DNA from: Oegoconia quadripuncta
Taxonomy: Eukaryota; Arthropoda; Insecta; Lepidoptera; Autostichidae
Reading direction: 5' to 3'
Assembly (NCBI GenBank): GCA_949316235.1
Contig: OX438749.1
Span: forward strand, 20,910,414-20,974,413
Length of the DNA: 64,000 nt
This document shows, piece after piece, positions 32,301 through 36,544 of the stretch (the stretch's first letter is position 1; the number at the start of each line of letters is the position of its first letter). Position numbers and translations under genes: made by a program. The notes beneath the pieces are model-generated. The model had not been told where the DNA came from. It saw nothing but the letters and a program-made list of their open reading frames with translations, and ran no database searches.

Positions 32301-33470
32301 TGGTGGTTTCCCATACCCTCTCAATGGCACAGGCCAACAGTAGGGATATGTAAAGCTGTAGCCCAGGTGATGGTTCCCATACCCTCTCAATGGCACAGGC
32401 CAACAGTAGGGATATGTAAAGCTGTTCATTATAATTAAACCTGTCACGTCAAGTAAATAAATCTCCTTCTATAATAATGCAAGTATGTAAGTACATATTT
32501 TAAAATTATGTTCCAGTGTATTGGTAACACCAGACATAGCCGAAGCCGCAAAGAAAGAACGCCATTTGCATATAGAAGCGGCATTGGAGCGCATGCGTGA
32601 GCTACAAGTTTACAATGAGATATACGTCTTGGGACGGCAGAAAAGGAGATGTCGGCTGTTAGAAAAGATCTTTATTGGTTGGTATACATAATTATTGGAA
32701 TCACAGAATTTAATGTATACTCATTTATTTATGTATATTTCTCTTACTTATTATATATATATACTACTTTCTACAAAGCTTTGTGTATCAGATCTTTCTT
32801 TCAACAACAAATTGTATGTATTATTTAAGTAGTGGATAATTGTTTTGGCTATATGAGAAGTAACTATTTATTGTAAATAAATGTAATGTTAACTGTTGTT
32901 ATCCCAAATAAAATAAAATTATTATACTCGTATAATATGAGCTCCATTGTATCCTGGGTTATATGGGATTTCCATCCACTAAAGTCTCCTCCTCAGTTCT
33001 TGTCGGGAATCATCGAGTACTGAATGAATTTAGGTGGATATGTTTTCCAATATCTCAGCCAGTCGTGAACGAATTTAGATACTTCTTTCTTTGTTTGTGA
33101 GGAGGTAACTGGGCTGAATACTGGACTTGGTGAAGATCTGATAATGAACTAAGGGGATAGAGAACGGAAACCTATTGAAGTCGGTTAGTTTGTTAATATC
33201 TAGCGGTTTAATTATTTACGTCTAGCAACTATTGATAGCGCGGAACACCAGTCCGAACTTGTTCTTAAGTTTTTCTCGTCTGCTGTAGTTGCACTCATAT
33301 ACTTTTCAACAGATTCCCAATGGACACCAGAACTAGCCCAAGTCCTCGGCGAAAGAGATGAAGCTGTTGCCCGTGAGGCCCTCGAGATATCAGCGAATGC
33401 AAAAAAGAAGTTGGAGCAAGGCAAGAAGCAGGAGCAAGTAAAGAAGCAGGAACAGGGGAAGAAAAAATAA
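5200..33470 (+). CDS. Adgb: androglobin-like protein, 3' 23 coding exons
   Basis: Exons (all GT-AG): 5200-5399, 9315-9459, 12962-13104, 13427-13568, 14511-14668, 15853-15906, 16375-16467, 17827-18212, 19247-19459, 20331-20631 (or 20640), 21392-21661, 22249-22592, 23640-23916, 25248-25412, 26276-26374, 27229-27281, 27570-27690, 28184-28407, 28906-28987, 29071-29092, 29860-29986, 32517-32677, 33313-33470. Phases agree throughout, giving about 1311 residues with no internal stop. Residues 1-114 resemble the end of a calpain-like domain (LWPLLLCK, then ALLKLAAPD, then DMLHALTGSL). An IQ motif lies at residues 675-686 between sequences that fit the two halves of a permuted globin. The tail is a charged helix. 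This calpain-like / permuted globin-IQ-globin / coiled-coil order is characteristic of androglobin, a chimeric globin linked in vertebrates to testis and ciliated cells. The family is usually about 1600-1700 residues, so roughly 350 N-terminal residues should lie upstream. Introns carry SINEs, LINEs and MITEs. Identity rests on recognised motifs and domain order, not on an alignment. Confidence 0.85.
5402..5515 (-). mobile_element. LINE 3' tail next to the exon 1 donor
   Basis: The (att)n run and 'tctttattgtacacaaaata' resemble the reversed 3' ends of jockey/R1-type LINEs. Similar tails are at 17125-17240, 58515-58600 and 61830-61925. It begins within a few bases of the exon 1 donor. Confidence 0.5.
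5521..5672 (+). mobile_element. tRNA-derived SINE family A, 3' half
   Basis: This is a 5'-truncated + copy running from 'ccaccatattatctaaatct' to 'cttcacttaacatctgcat'. The tRNA-like head is missing. Confidence 0.8.
5673..6124. other. unrecognised intron sequence
   Basis: AT-rich with homopolymer T runs. No exon or named element seen. Confidence 0.4.
6125..6635 (-). mobile_element. CR1/L2-like LINE 3' end
   Basis: The reverse strand reads, with stops, NTRNKDKLAGHISRLSK, then a degenerate SFKG..YTVF segment and YLDDNHPW, the C-terminus of a CR1/L2-type reverse transcriptase ORF. A 3' UTR follows, and the element ends in a short (TTTGAC)n-type tail (here caaagtcaaagtcaaaaatg at 6128-6150 on the + strand). 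Confidence 0.75.
6636..7240. other. unrecognised intron sequence
   Basis: A small open frame at 6635-6826 has no recognisable motif and partly overlaps the LINE edge. No exon was supported. Confidence 0.4.
7241..7363. repeat. GC-rich island bounded by a 15-bp inverted repeat
   Basis: gaagacgccaaaggg at 7241-7255 faces gcctttcggcgtcttc at 7348-7363. The interior is very GC-rich (gcggcggcgccggggcaagc) in an AT-rich intron, and contains a CCAAT box (aaccaatcac). It could be a small inverted-repeat element or a CpG-island-like regulatory segment. Three overlapping open frames here are a side effect of GC content. Confidence 0.55.
7791..8956. mobile_element. 1166-bp non-autonomous DNA transposon with TA target site
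   Basis: Perfect 22-bp terminal inverted repeats begin gggtaactcccggataggtg (7791-7812 and, inverted, 8935-8956), each flanked by TA (7789-7790, 8957-8958). There is no transposase frame. The interior repeats the TIR core as GGATAGATGCC / GGCATCTATCC many times in both orientations, including a 4 x 36-bp array. TA target sites suggest Tc1/mariner-type mobilisation. The name is unknown to me. Confidence 0.85.
8233..8376 (+). repeat. 4 x 36-bp tandem array in the DNA element
   Basis: Monomers start at 8233, 8269, 8305 and 8341. Each holds ggca(t/c)(c/t)tatcc, an A-rich spacer and gga(c/t)aga(t/t)(a/g)cccc, so each monomer carries the TIR-like motif twice in opposite directions. Confidence 0.92.
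9315..9459 (+). CDS. Adgb: Adgb exon 2 (end of calpain-like domain)
   Basis: The acceptor is aatttaacag and the donor is AAG|gtacta. It continues exon 1 without a break: ...LLLCK|ALLKLAAPDMNSDEEIE. It ends with the calpain-type DMLHALTGSLSMVYIHK. The exon starts in phase 0 and ends in phase 1. It contains an acidic insert, EEIELYLEDVEDEL. Confidence 0.88.
9690..10150 (-). mobile_element. non-LTR retrotransposon RNase H-type C-terminus
   Basis: An open frame of 129 codons (10144 to 9755) reads ALKLWTNTPGLTHSKSLIKA, then LALSRNNLHILTRAITGHCC, then GMCRLCLLAEETPAHLLCEC and ends FLKEANLSNEL. The C-x2-C...H-x4-C ending after an RNase H-like region is typical of R1/I-type LINE ORF2. It is 5' truncated on this strand, and the 3' UTR runs to about 9690. 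Confidence 0.75.
10190..11377. other. unrecognised AT-rich intron sequence
   Basis: Low-complexity AT-rich DNA without a supported exon, RNA gene or named repeat. Confidence 0.4.
11378..12600 (-). mobile_element. 5'-truncated RTE-type LINE (reverse transcriptase)
   Basis: Reading on the minus strand from 12600: EQAGFRRGFGTIDHIHTLRQ, then AFVDYEKAFDS (catalytic motif A), GVRQGDVISPKLF (motif B) and HLRFADDIVIMAKS (motif C, FADD). KVFDQCVLPVMTYGAETWTL and GRPPARWSDDLRRVAG follow and the protein ends GEAYVQQWTAAGW. The long open part is 12461-11625. At about 11650 the frame breaks, then resumes to a stop near 11385 followed by a short TGATGA-type tail. RTE elements have this organisation. Reasonably young but not intact: the endonuclease half is gone. 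Confidence 0.9.
12601..12961. other. intron sequence before exon 3
   Basis: AT-rich, no element recognised. Confidence 0.4.
12962..13104 (+). CDS. Adgb: Adgb exon 3
   Basis: The acceptor is ctgataccag and the donor is ACG|gtaagt (strong). Two bases complete an Asp codon split with exon 2. The peptide begins VETLWQILTAEVQPFVW, followed by an acidic patch and a Lys/Thr-rich linker (KSKTTKKPTNKTAAQVP). It ends in phase 0. Confidence 0.82.
13427..13568 (+). CDS. Adgb: Adgb exon 4
   Basis: The acceptor is ttctgttgtcag and the donor is CCTG|gtgaat. It encodes RAVVSVDIEDTKEFPPYALP, then GITPAHEMTLLVSMVRDVPL and KKPLPEP. The 'LPG-t-aHEm-LL---r-vPL-KP-PEP' pattern resembles the androglobin segment just after the calpain core. 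It ends in phase 1. Confidence 0.88.
13569..14097. other. intron sequence after exon 4
   Basis: No exon or repeat family recognised; ends at the poly(A) tail of the next SINE. Confidence 0.4.
14098..14392 (-). mobile_element. tRNA-derived SINE family A with an internal repeat
   Basis: The tail T-run is at 14099-14105. The body is intact to about 14337, then restarts at 'cggaaaccccaacacatttg', duplicating about 55 bp already present at 14187-14239. The tRNA-like head is missing. The join suggests template switching or recombination with another copy. Confidence 0.8.
14511..14668 (+). CDS. Adgb: Adgb exon 5
   Basis: The acceptor is ttaatctccag and the donor is TCG|gtaagg. A Glu codon is split with exon 4. 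The peptide begins VSPWKVFRWVDWARRHGLYE and ends SYSPHLLDVQSTES. The start in phase 2 and end in phase 0 match both neighbours. The intron 5' of it holds a SINE (14098-14392). Confidence 0.88.
14886..15182 (-). mobile_element. tRNA-derived SINE family A
   Basis: A minus-strand copy with head at 15182 (gagccacagaggcggtt) that lacks the terminal A-tail end. Near 15095-15120 it carries a small insertion duplicating 'acatgta'. Confidence 0.85.
15183..15514. other. unrecognised intron sequence
   Basis: AT-rich, with a (gagtttt)-type duplication near 15460-15490. Nothing else seen. Confidence 0.4.
15515..15775 (+). mobile_element. tRNA-derived SINE family B
   Basis: The head has box A ggtgtagtggttagcaac and box B ggttcgagtcc, followed by a body (catatgtttgtgagatgaat) and the end aactagatggcgctgtgtgt. 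It is not a tRNA gene: the acceptor arms do not pair and the same 260-bp unit recurs at 48350. Confidence 0.85.
15853..15906 (+). CDS. Adgb: Adgb exon 6 (54 nt)
   Basis: This is a short symmetric exon with acceptor tttgattccag and donor AAG|gtaaca. It encodes ITYCFREEQEKLATEKDK, a charged helical linker. Being 18 whole codons, it could be skipped without shifting the frame. Confidence 0.72.
16106..16323 (+). mobile_element. LINE 3' end insertion with 15-bp target-site repeat
   Basis: agactcattgcttgt occurs at 16091-16105 and again at 16324-16338, directly flanking a 218-bp GC-rich unit that ends in an A run. The unit matches 36885-37140. The pattern is target-primed retrotransposition of a severely 5'-truncated non-LTR element, probably R1/jockey-like; the coding part is absent. 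Confidence 0.88.
16375..16467 (+). CDS. Adgb: Adgb exon 7 (93 nt)
   Basis: The acceptor is cttttcacag and the donor is CCG|gtacgt. Being 31 whole codons, it is symmetric and skippable in frame. The peptide begins KKKDLNRSNIQTSTMIQQQK and ends with a helical EELREWVQYSP. A retroposed LINE 3' end with its target-site repeat finishes only 36 bases upstream. Confidence 0.75.
16525..17125 (-). mobile_element. 5S-rRNA-derived SINE split by a nested LINE
   Basis: The 3' part (16525-16645) contains agtggccccctgacagtcac. The 5S-like head is the reverse complement of 17066-17115 (ctaatcgaaatcgcacagtg = 5' flank of the 5S-like region). A CR1/L2-like LINE end (16646-16985) and a tRNA-SINE tail (about 17005-17050) separate the two. 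Confidence 0.5.
16646..16985 (-). mobile_element. CR1/L2-like LINE 3' end (nested)
   Basis: It starts with the reversed (TTTGAC)n tail, agtcaaagtcaaaaatgctt, and carries cccctgagaagaacaagcaa. It is very similar to 6125-6450 but has a duplicated 'aaaggttttta' segment near 16815-16845. Confidence 0.8.
17386..17683 (-). mobile_element. tRNA-derived SINE family A
   Basis: Tail T-run at 17386-17391 and head at 17683 (gagccacggaggcggtt). It has an internal deletion of about 40 bp between 'agataagatg' and 'ccctaccacc'. Confidence 0.87.
17827..18212 (+). CDS. Adgb: Adgb exon 8 (largest exon)
   Basis: The acceptor is ttttgttttaag and the donor is TGCAG|gtaatt. An upstream ATG at 17809 is intronic. 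The exon encodes 128 residues beginning IQELILSCNVVYYPSMFQFT. Later segments include KAAPLYLQIDGSEEIKLRIS and YIEKGYVLMEVFEWFKDTEV. A mostly beta-strand, C2-like pattern fits the second (calpain C2L-like) half of the calpain-like region. It ends in phase 2. Confidence 0.9.
18265..18470 (-). mobile_element. tRNA-derived SINE family B2
   Basis: The reverse complement begins gaccgattggtgtagtggat, then ggttgcgggttcgaatcccg (box B), then ggggtaaatgtttgtgtgat. Sister copies are at 44253 and 60934. Confidence 0.85.
18876..19202 (-). mobile_element. tRNA-derived SINE family A beside exon 9
   Basis: Full-length minus copy, T-run at 18873-18881 and head ending gagctacggaggcgatt at 19202. It ends 44 bases before exon 9, so part of the acceptor region of that intron borders SINE sequence. 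Confidence 0.88.
19247..19459 (+). CDS. Adgb: Adgb exon 9 (before the IQ motif)
   Basis: The acceptor is taatattttcaag and the donor is TTTAC|gtgagt. An Arg codon is split with exon 8. The peptide begins LWIHARMTWHAALLSESTLL and includes CPWVTKFLTHLGCSISNWLR. It is mainly helical and lies where the C-to-H part of the permuted globin begins; which residues bind haem cannot be settled by eye. A full-length SINE ends 44 bases upstream, so the branch-point region borders the element. Confidence 0.85.
19460..19877. other. unrecognised intron sequence
   Basis: No exon or repeat recognised between exon 9 and the next SINE. Confidence 0.4.
19878..20132 (+). mobile_element. tRNA-derived SINE family A, 5'-truncated
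   Basis: Starts at atgtttaagtactcggtttt, past the tRNA-like head, and ends ccaacccgttgtgcataaaa plus A-run at 20132. Confidence 0.87.
20331..20631 (+). CDS. Adgb: Adgb exon 10 (globin-like segment; donor ambiguous)
   Basis: The acceptor is gtatacttctacag. The peptide includes NKYHVHWMFRQALQNILHKR and YQIVCAAFRRHLLDPDFG, which look like the late helices of a globin. A Pro-rich linker and a Glu/Gln-rich end (EEHEGLEEQQQVEEQ) follow. Two donors keep the frame: CAG|gttgct at 20632 and CAG|gttata at 20641. The second adds VAQ. Neither is strong. Confidence 0.85.
20640..21391. other. intron 10 with two repeat fragments
   Basis: 20700-20830 shares cgaactaggtagaaacctgt-like sequence with about 24330-24400, a LINE 3' UTR-like repeat. 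21061-21300 is a diverged copy of the RTE-tail repeat (taaacggctagacagatttg ... gcggacgcagtcgcgggtaa ... agctagta). Confidence 0.5.
21392..21661 (+). CDS. Adgb: Adgb exon 11 (IQ motif)
   Basis: The acceptor is ttcgctctacag and the donor is TTG|gtaaga. It is exactly 90 codons, phase 0 to 0. Residues 64-75 of the exon read LQAHWRGTWARK, an almost perfect IQxxxRGxxxRK calmodulin-binding consensus (nt 21581-21616). The helix before it (MRCAFLKREREKVIRMHEAA) is strongly amphipathic. An IQ motif placed inside the globin is a hallmark of androglobin. Confidence 0.93.
21667..21780 (+). repeat. short interspersed repeat next to the exon 11 donor
   Basis: gcgataaacgtttatgtcgc, then gcttggacgaaatat and tatcccactc recur at 47483-47600. 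The copy starts about five bases after the exon 11 donor. Function and class unknown; not coding in the Adgb frame beyond the donor. Confidence 0.65.
21781..22248. other. unrecognised intron sequence
   Basis: AT-rich, nothing recognised. Confidence 0.4.
22249..22592 (+). CDS. Adgb: Adgb exon 12 (after the IQ motif)
   Basis: The acceptor is aaaatttattacag and the donor is TGGGG|gtaagt. The peptide starts VMENAVGNIDVLTSLMNEFF and continues TLFPGAKHAYSVSSALSG, fitting the displaced globin A-B helices after the IQ motif. A beta-rich conserved region follows: WIPYFQGVFYAHLPVKVHFD and AYNAHVTFDFQPNNWG. It ends in phase 2. Confidence 0.92.
22863..23282. mobile_element. 420-bp MITE, TA target site, TIR ttgggtctttacctatg
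   Basis: Left end ggtccttacctatgaaattg and right end (reversed) gggtctttacctatgaaata form TIRs of about 28 bp. TA lies outside both ends. A second, truncated copy in reverse orientation is at 62898-63180 and aligns across the interior (ctgcgattttcaaagctata). TA sites suggest Tc1/mariner-type mobilisation. Small open frames inside are not transposase. Confidence 0.82.
23283..23639. other. unrecognised intron sequence before exon 13
   Basis: Contains a (gctt)n stretch (gcttgcttgcttgctt near 23425). Otherwise nothing seen. Confidence 0.4.
23640..23916 (+). CDS. Adgb: Adgb exon 13 (His-rich patch)
   Basis: The acceptor is attcataaaacag and the donor is GAT|gttagt. A Gly codon is split with exon 12. 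It begins YTVMGHGSVHQHHHGHNDVH, with seven His in twenty residues. It continues LTVLTSIDNVFHVCDNPDQD and a beta-rich segment ending ISFRAAATSPD. It ends in phase 0. Confidence 0.88.
23917..25247. other. intron 13 with LINE-tail-like repeat and GT-rich runs
   Basis: 24060-24170 is an ATT/AAT-rich microsatellite. 24150-24420 resembles the reversed 3' UTR of a LINE (caacagtagggattcctgcc). 24500-24620 is GT-rich (ggtgtgtgtgtgggtgtgtg). No exon was found in between. Confidence 0.45.
25248..25412 (+). CDS. Adgb: Adgb exon 14
   Basis: The acceptor is ctgtttctgtaacag and the donor is GCG|gtaaat. It is 55 whole codons: LDIEAVLRTTNPEGEVEEIA, then RCTGKGEICWPYMRLKPTAP, then ILTNKRSYSHANITA. It is symmetric (phase 0 to 0). 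Confidence 0.85.
25413..26275. other. unrecognised intron 14
   Basis: No repeat family or exon recognised; contains a small palindromic run near 25870-25890 (catgtatgatgtgcatcatg). Confidence 0.4.
26276..26374 (+). CDS. Adgb: Adgb exon 15 (99 nt, Lys-rich)
   Basis: The acceptor is ttgctttttctag and the donor is AAG|gtatgg. It is 33 whole codons beginning SARDSFFQSARSLKEGKKAK, followed by an Ala/Gly/Ser/Lys-rich linker. It is low in complexity, so the call rests on splice sites, phase and open frame. Confidence 0.7.
26375..27228. other. intron 15 with a LINE C-terminal relic
   Basis: At about 26720-26830 the + strand keeps the wording of a LINE ORF2 tail (ctggccccttgaaaagatgg ... gggaggcttatgttcaatag). 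The rest is unrecognised. Confidence 0.4.
27229..27281 (+). CDS. Adgb: Adgb exon 16 (53 nt)
   Basis: The acceptor is catttgctccag and the donor is ATAGA|gtaagt, a perfect donor. It encodes IKETSKPAPIEPKQYTI plus a Glu codon split with exon 17. Starting in phase 0 and ending in phase 2, it is needed to keep the frame into exon 17. Confidence 0.75.
27570..27690 (+). CDS. Adgb: Adgb exon 17
   Basis: The acceptor is accacatttcag and the donor is AAG|gtaagg. It encodes VTAPNGWPLTVTQWRRVDEV and a helical, Lys-rich end. 'Png-PLTv-qW-r--e' fits the conserved C-terminal androglobin region. It ends in phase 0. Confidence 0.87.
27691..28183. other. unrecognised intron 17
   Basis: AT-rich, nothing recognised. 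Confidence 0.4.
28184..28407 (+). CDS. Adgb: Adgb exon 18
   Basis: The acceptor is ctttggattacag and the donor is ATTCG|gtgagt. It encodes 74 residues: a Lys/Asp-rich start, PPILTIHPPNPGDAYVELEC, and SWDAKEPGRNMRGAHI, the last being the conserved 'W---EpGR---A' segment. An internal CAG|gtgatg at 28257 could act as an earlier donor in phase 1, but the longer open frame carries the conserved motif. The exon ends in phase 2. Confidence 0.86.
28408..28905. other. intron 18 with a 99-codon open frame of unknown nature
   Basis: 28442-28741 is open (begins MNHPAHEDPKIEKGIPYLDS) but has no motif I know, no splice context and no neighbour logic. The words tctgctcatgaagatcc-like recur near 30070, which suggests repeat DNA. 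Confidence 0.35.
28906..28987 (+). CDS. Adgb: Adgb exon 19
   Basis: The acceptor is tattttatttcag and the donor is GAG|gtgagt. An Arg codon is split with exon 18. It encodes DLFREDFLVVLPSPTVKTES and ends YHTVVQE. It ends in phase 0. Confidence 0.84.
29071..29092 (+). CDS. Adgb: Adgb exon 20 (22-nt microexon)
   Basis: The acceptor is tttaaatttcag and the donor is GATG|gtgagt. It encodes EGMFDAD plus one base. It is called because exon 19 ends in phase 0 while exon 21 needs an incoming phase of 1, and this piece supplies the change with strong sites on both sides. At 22 nt it is a true microexon and easily missed by gene finders. Confidence 0.7.
29560..29790 (+). mobile_element. LINE ORF2 tail relic
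   Basis: The + strand near 29690-29780 reads, with breaks, DRSLWRFFGGALCSSGRLSA followed by tgatgatgatgac, the usual end of RTE-like elements. ccccatcgccgttaaaacgt at 29605-29625 recurs at about 33915-33935. Confidence 0.55.
29860..29986 (+). CDS. Adgb: Adgb exon 21
   Basis: The acceptor is ataatatttgcag and the donor is GAGAG|gtaaga. It encodes LEMTLESEEEAKYYVMPEIL, then RDKFVPLYYVPLCTKEKLDD. It ends in phase 2, with a Ser codon completed in exon 22. A LINE-derived stretch lies just upstream (29560-29790). Confidence 0.86.
29987..32160. other. intron 21 with LINE relics
   Basis: 30300-31085 holds a diverged, broken CR1/L2-like LINE end (gcaggaaactcgggggttta; gatatcgccgagcagttcat). 31300-31400 keeps a LINE ORF2 scrap (AKARNSLPRQFRNLGDL). 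31780-31850 is a copy of the repeat seen at 4590-4655. No exon found. Confidence 0.5.
32161..32427 (+). repeat. 4 x 67-bp minisatellite
   Basis: Units begin at 32161, 32228, 32295 and 32362 (cccacgtggtggtttcccat ... aggccaacagtagggatatg). They are about 90-95% alike by eye. It lies in Adgb intron 21, about 90 bases before exon 22. A long minus-strand open frame here is a by-product of the repeat (67 x 3 = 201). Confidence 0.95.
32517..32677 (+). CDS. Adgb: Adgb exon 22 (helical)
   Basis: The acceptor is aaattatgttccag. It encodes VLVTPDIAEAAKKERHLHIE, then AALERMRELQVYNEIYVLGR and a basic KRRCRLLEKIFI, a long helix likely to form a coiled coil. Donors at gttggt (32678) and gtatac (32682) both exist; only the first leaves the phase needed by exon 23. 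Confidence 0.88.
32678..33312. other. unrecognised intron 22
   Basis: AT-rich; nothing recognised. Confidence 0.4.
33313..33470 (+). CDS. Adgb: Adgb terminal exon 23
   Basis: The acceptor is atacttttcaacag. An Asp codon is split with exon 22, then SQWTPELAQVLGERDEAVAR, then a Lys/Gln/Glu repeat tail (KKLEQGKKQEQVKKQEQGKK) and the stop TAA at 33468-33470. Two near-identical K(Q/K)EQ-type repeats make the tail a charged coil. Confidence 0.92.
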
Positions 33471-33664
33471 GTATTGAAATGGAAATAGTTAAATATATCA
33501 CTTTTGTTTTAAGACAAATATTATTATGAAATGTTACTTTGTGTTTTTAATTACTTGTCTCCCACACATACATAGCTACGGATGACAATCGTTTTATGAA
33601 ATATAACTCTTATGAAGAAAGATAGCTAAAAGAAAATTGCAATGAAATTTCTCTTGTTTCTAGA

Positions 33665-33670
33665 AATAAA
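33665..33670 (+). terminator. polyadenylation signal AATAAA of Adgb
   Basis: This is a canonical AATAAA 195 bases past the Adgb stop, followed by an AT-rich stretch. It would give a 3' UTR of about 0.2 kb. Confidence 0.55.
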
Positions 33671-34079
33671 ATATTAACTATCACTGTATTATACATTACT
33701 TTCCTTTCAAGACCTTCCAGATGAAATTCTCTAAAAGCGCATAAACAAACGGATGCGACTTTGTTTTATATTACATACTTAGATAACGTCACAATCTTTA
33801 TCCCAAGTGGAGTGTTCAGAGATATCCCTGTTTGTGATTTAGTGTTTAATGATTGAAACAATATCAACGATTCACCATGCAGAATATACAGAGGTGCACA
33901 GGTGACAGGGGGTGAGCCCATCGCCGTTAAAACGTCGAAAACGTGGGTGGTGCAGTTTGCAACACCCACGGAAAGAAAGAAAGAGTTAAGCTCGCCTTTA
34001 TACATTTTATATACAATGCATATTTCTATAACAATTTTGTGTTAAGATGAAAATAATGATGAATTTAATTTTTTTTTTT
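33671..34079. other. region downstream of Adgb
   Basis: Contains a repeat fragment (gtgagcccatcgccgttaaa near 33912) shared with 29600. A T-run at 34066-34087 borders the following LINE. Confidence 0.4.
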
Positions 34080-35600
34080 TTTTTTTTAATTTAATTTTTA
34101 TTATGATGGAACTATTGGTGGTGAAGCGTCAACGGTCTTGGACGATTTGCGGGTCATGATTCGCGAATTTGGCGCCATTGGTTTGGAACTAAATTCAGCT
34201 AAATGTGAGCTGTATATCCCAGAGTCATGCCCGGATAAATCCACAATAGCATCATATTTTAATGTTCTGGCGCCAAATATTAATATTGTCGACAAGAGCA
34301 CGCTTCATCTTCTAGGGGCACCAATTTTTGATGAATCCTTTCCCTCCTTTATAGACCTCAAAATTCAAAATTTTATAGAAGCGTCGGATCGCCTTCAGCA
34401 CATCCGTACCCATATAGCTTATACCATCCTCCGTTACTGTCTCTTCGTACCACAATTTACGTATCTTTTACGGTGCTGTCAGTTATGGAAACACGATGAT
34501 TTACTTTATCGACTCGATAACACCATTAAACAGTCGCTAGTTACCATGCTCAATACGAATTTCGAAATCAATACATGGACCCAGGCCTCCCTACCGATCA
34601 GGTTTGGAGGTCTCGGAATCCGCAAAATTTCCAGTGTTTGCTGCATTCCTATCCTCTGTTCACAGCACGCAAACGTTGGTAAGTAAAACGTTTGCGAGGT
34701 GGCATACTTATTTGAGGCCAGGAATGCATGGACGTTGGCCTGCCCAAGGACTGAGTTTCCGACTGTTCCTTCGTCACAGAAAATGTGGGACGAGCCGCTC
34801 TGCAGGTTGGTACGGGATAACCTTATTAATACGTCAACCAACCCCGCAGAACGCGCTCGCCTCCTAGCTGTCGGCGAATGGGAGTCGGGTTTATGGCTTC
34901 AGGCCCTTCCATCGACTAATATCGGTACGCTACTGGATCGCTCCACGTTTAGAGTCGCCACGGCCCTTCGCTTAGGCGCCCCCTGCGTGACCCCTCATGA
35001 GTGCAGCTGTGGACATGCGGTGTCGCAACTGGGCCACCACGGTTTGTCATGCTGCAGGAGCGCTGGGCGTTTTCCACGTCATTCGGAATTAAACGACGAT
35101 ATCCGCCGGGCCTTTACCACGGCTGGGTCCCCCGCAATCCTGGAACCTAATGGACTGGCGAGGGATGACGGCAAAAGGCCGGACGGTATGACCCTCGTGC
35201 CTTGGAAACTGGGACGGTCTTTGGTATGGGATGCAACCTGCGTCGATACCCTTGCTCCTTCCCATCTTCCAAGTACAAGCGGTACAGCTGGTTCCGCTGC
35301 CGCCTCGGCAGAAAGCGTTAAACGACGCAAACATGCCGGTCTCAGTGGAGATCACCTATTTGCGCCGTTTGGTGTAGAAAAGCTTGGGCCGTGGGGACCG
35401 GGTGCTCACACTCTTTTTAGGGAGTTATCTGAGCGTCTGGTTGATGCATCCCACGATCAGAGGGCTGGCCAATACTTTGGTCAGAGAATCAGCCTCGCTA
35501 TACAGCGAGGCAATGCGGCCAGCCTTCTGGGTACCTTTCCATCAACCAGAGACTTGGTGCTAGTTTTTTATTTGTGATTTTTTTTTTAATAATAAATTGT
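34080..35600 (+). mobile_element. non-LTR element with restriction-like endonuclease-type C-terminus, decayed
   Basis: It starts inside the reverse transcriptase at a degenerate catalytic motif (YYDGTIGGEA in place of Y-DD). LDDLRVMIREFGAIGLELNS and SLPIRFGGLGIRK follow. After a short out-of-frame stretch at about 34630-34700 comes a 292-codon open frame: ESGLWLQALPSTNIGTLLDR, then HECSCGHAVSQLGHHGLSCC (CCHC-like), then GKRPDGMTL...GRSLVWDATCVDT, which fits the PD...D core of restriction-like endonucleases. The end is LAIQRGNAASLLGTF. Elements of the R2/R4-type superfamily have this domain order. Two compensating frameshifts and the truncation make it inactive. Confidence 0.75.
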
Positions 35601-36544
35601 ATTATATTATAATAAGTTGATTATAAATATTGTACATACTGTATGTAAATATATTTGCAATTGATTGATTATAATTATAAATATTTTGTGTACAATAAAG
35701 ATATTAAGATTAAGATTAAGAAAGAGAGTAGCCAGTTCTATTCTTTTTACGTGCCGAAACCACTTGTTTGTTATTTTATAATATTTAGAGATTATTCTCT
35801 TAGAAATGAAACATGGCAATCAGTACTCCTGTTTTTGATTTTCACAAATAAACATTTCACATTTTGGTCGTGATGTAAAACTCAATAACATATACCTAAC
35901 TGCTCCAATGAGCAAATACATAACCAATACCGCTTCATGCAACCCAAACGAATATTATGAAGCCCGAAATCCGAAATCCAATAATGCTAGTGATCCGTGC
36001 AGATTTTGCTATGCCAGAGATTATGAAAAGAGTAGATAGCTCGGAGAAGTGAAACAGCTTTGAAATTAGGTTACAGGTTTATTTATTTATTAGAGAAACC
36101 AACAGCGTTACAGATGTGCATGAATATTACAAAGTATGAATGCGAAAAATAAAGCAAATTACAGGTTTCATCATATAAACTATTATAGTTTTTTTTTTAA
36201 TTCAAGCTAAGTAGGAACCACGTAATGGGTAGCTTTACGGACATTGAGACAAGGCTACAAATAATGCCGAGTATTCGTATGATACGTGCAGTTGCAGTTA
36301 CGCACAATTGCATAATAATTTAAATAAATATATTGGCATATATACACAGCGCCATCTAGATCCACACTTGGAATCGAACTCGAATATTCGTATATAAATA
36401 AACATTGCGTGGTGTTGTCTTTAATGATATAAGGTTTACATTACAAATTCTTTTTAAACACAAGCTTTAAACGCCGTCGTGATCATCACTTATTATTTTT
36501 AGTATGTCCTCAGAAAGATGATGTGATTGCACTTTGTTATTCAT
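35601..36544. other. unrecognised AT-rich sequence
   Basis: A LINE-tail-like stretch (ttagagaaaccaacagcgtt near 36095) resembles 59753 and 61946. 36330-36400 holds a reversed family B SINE end (acacagcgccatctagatcc). No gene. Confidence 0.45.

Noticed and set aside
32187..32447. 86-codon repetitive frame on the minus strand
   Set aside because: By-product of the 67-bp minisatellite, which keeps frame because three units make a multiple of three.
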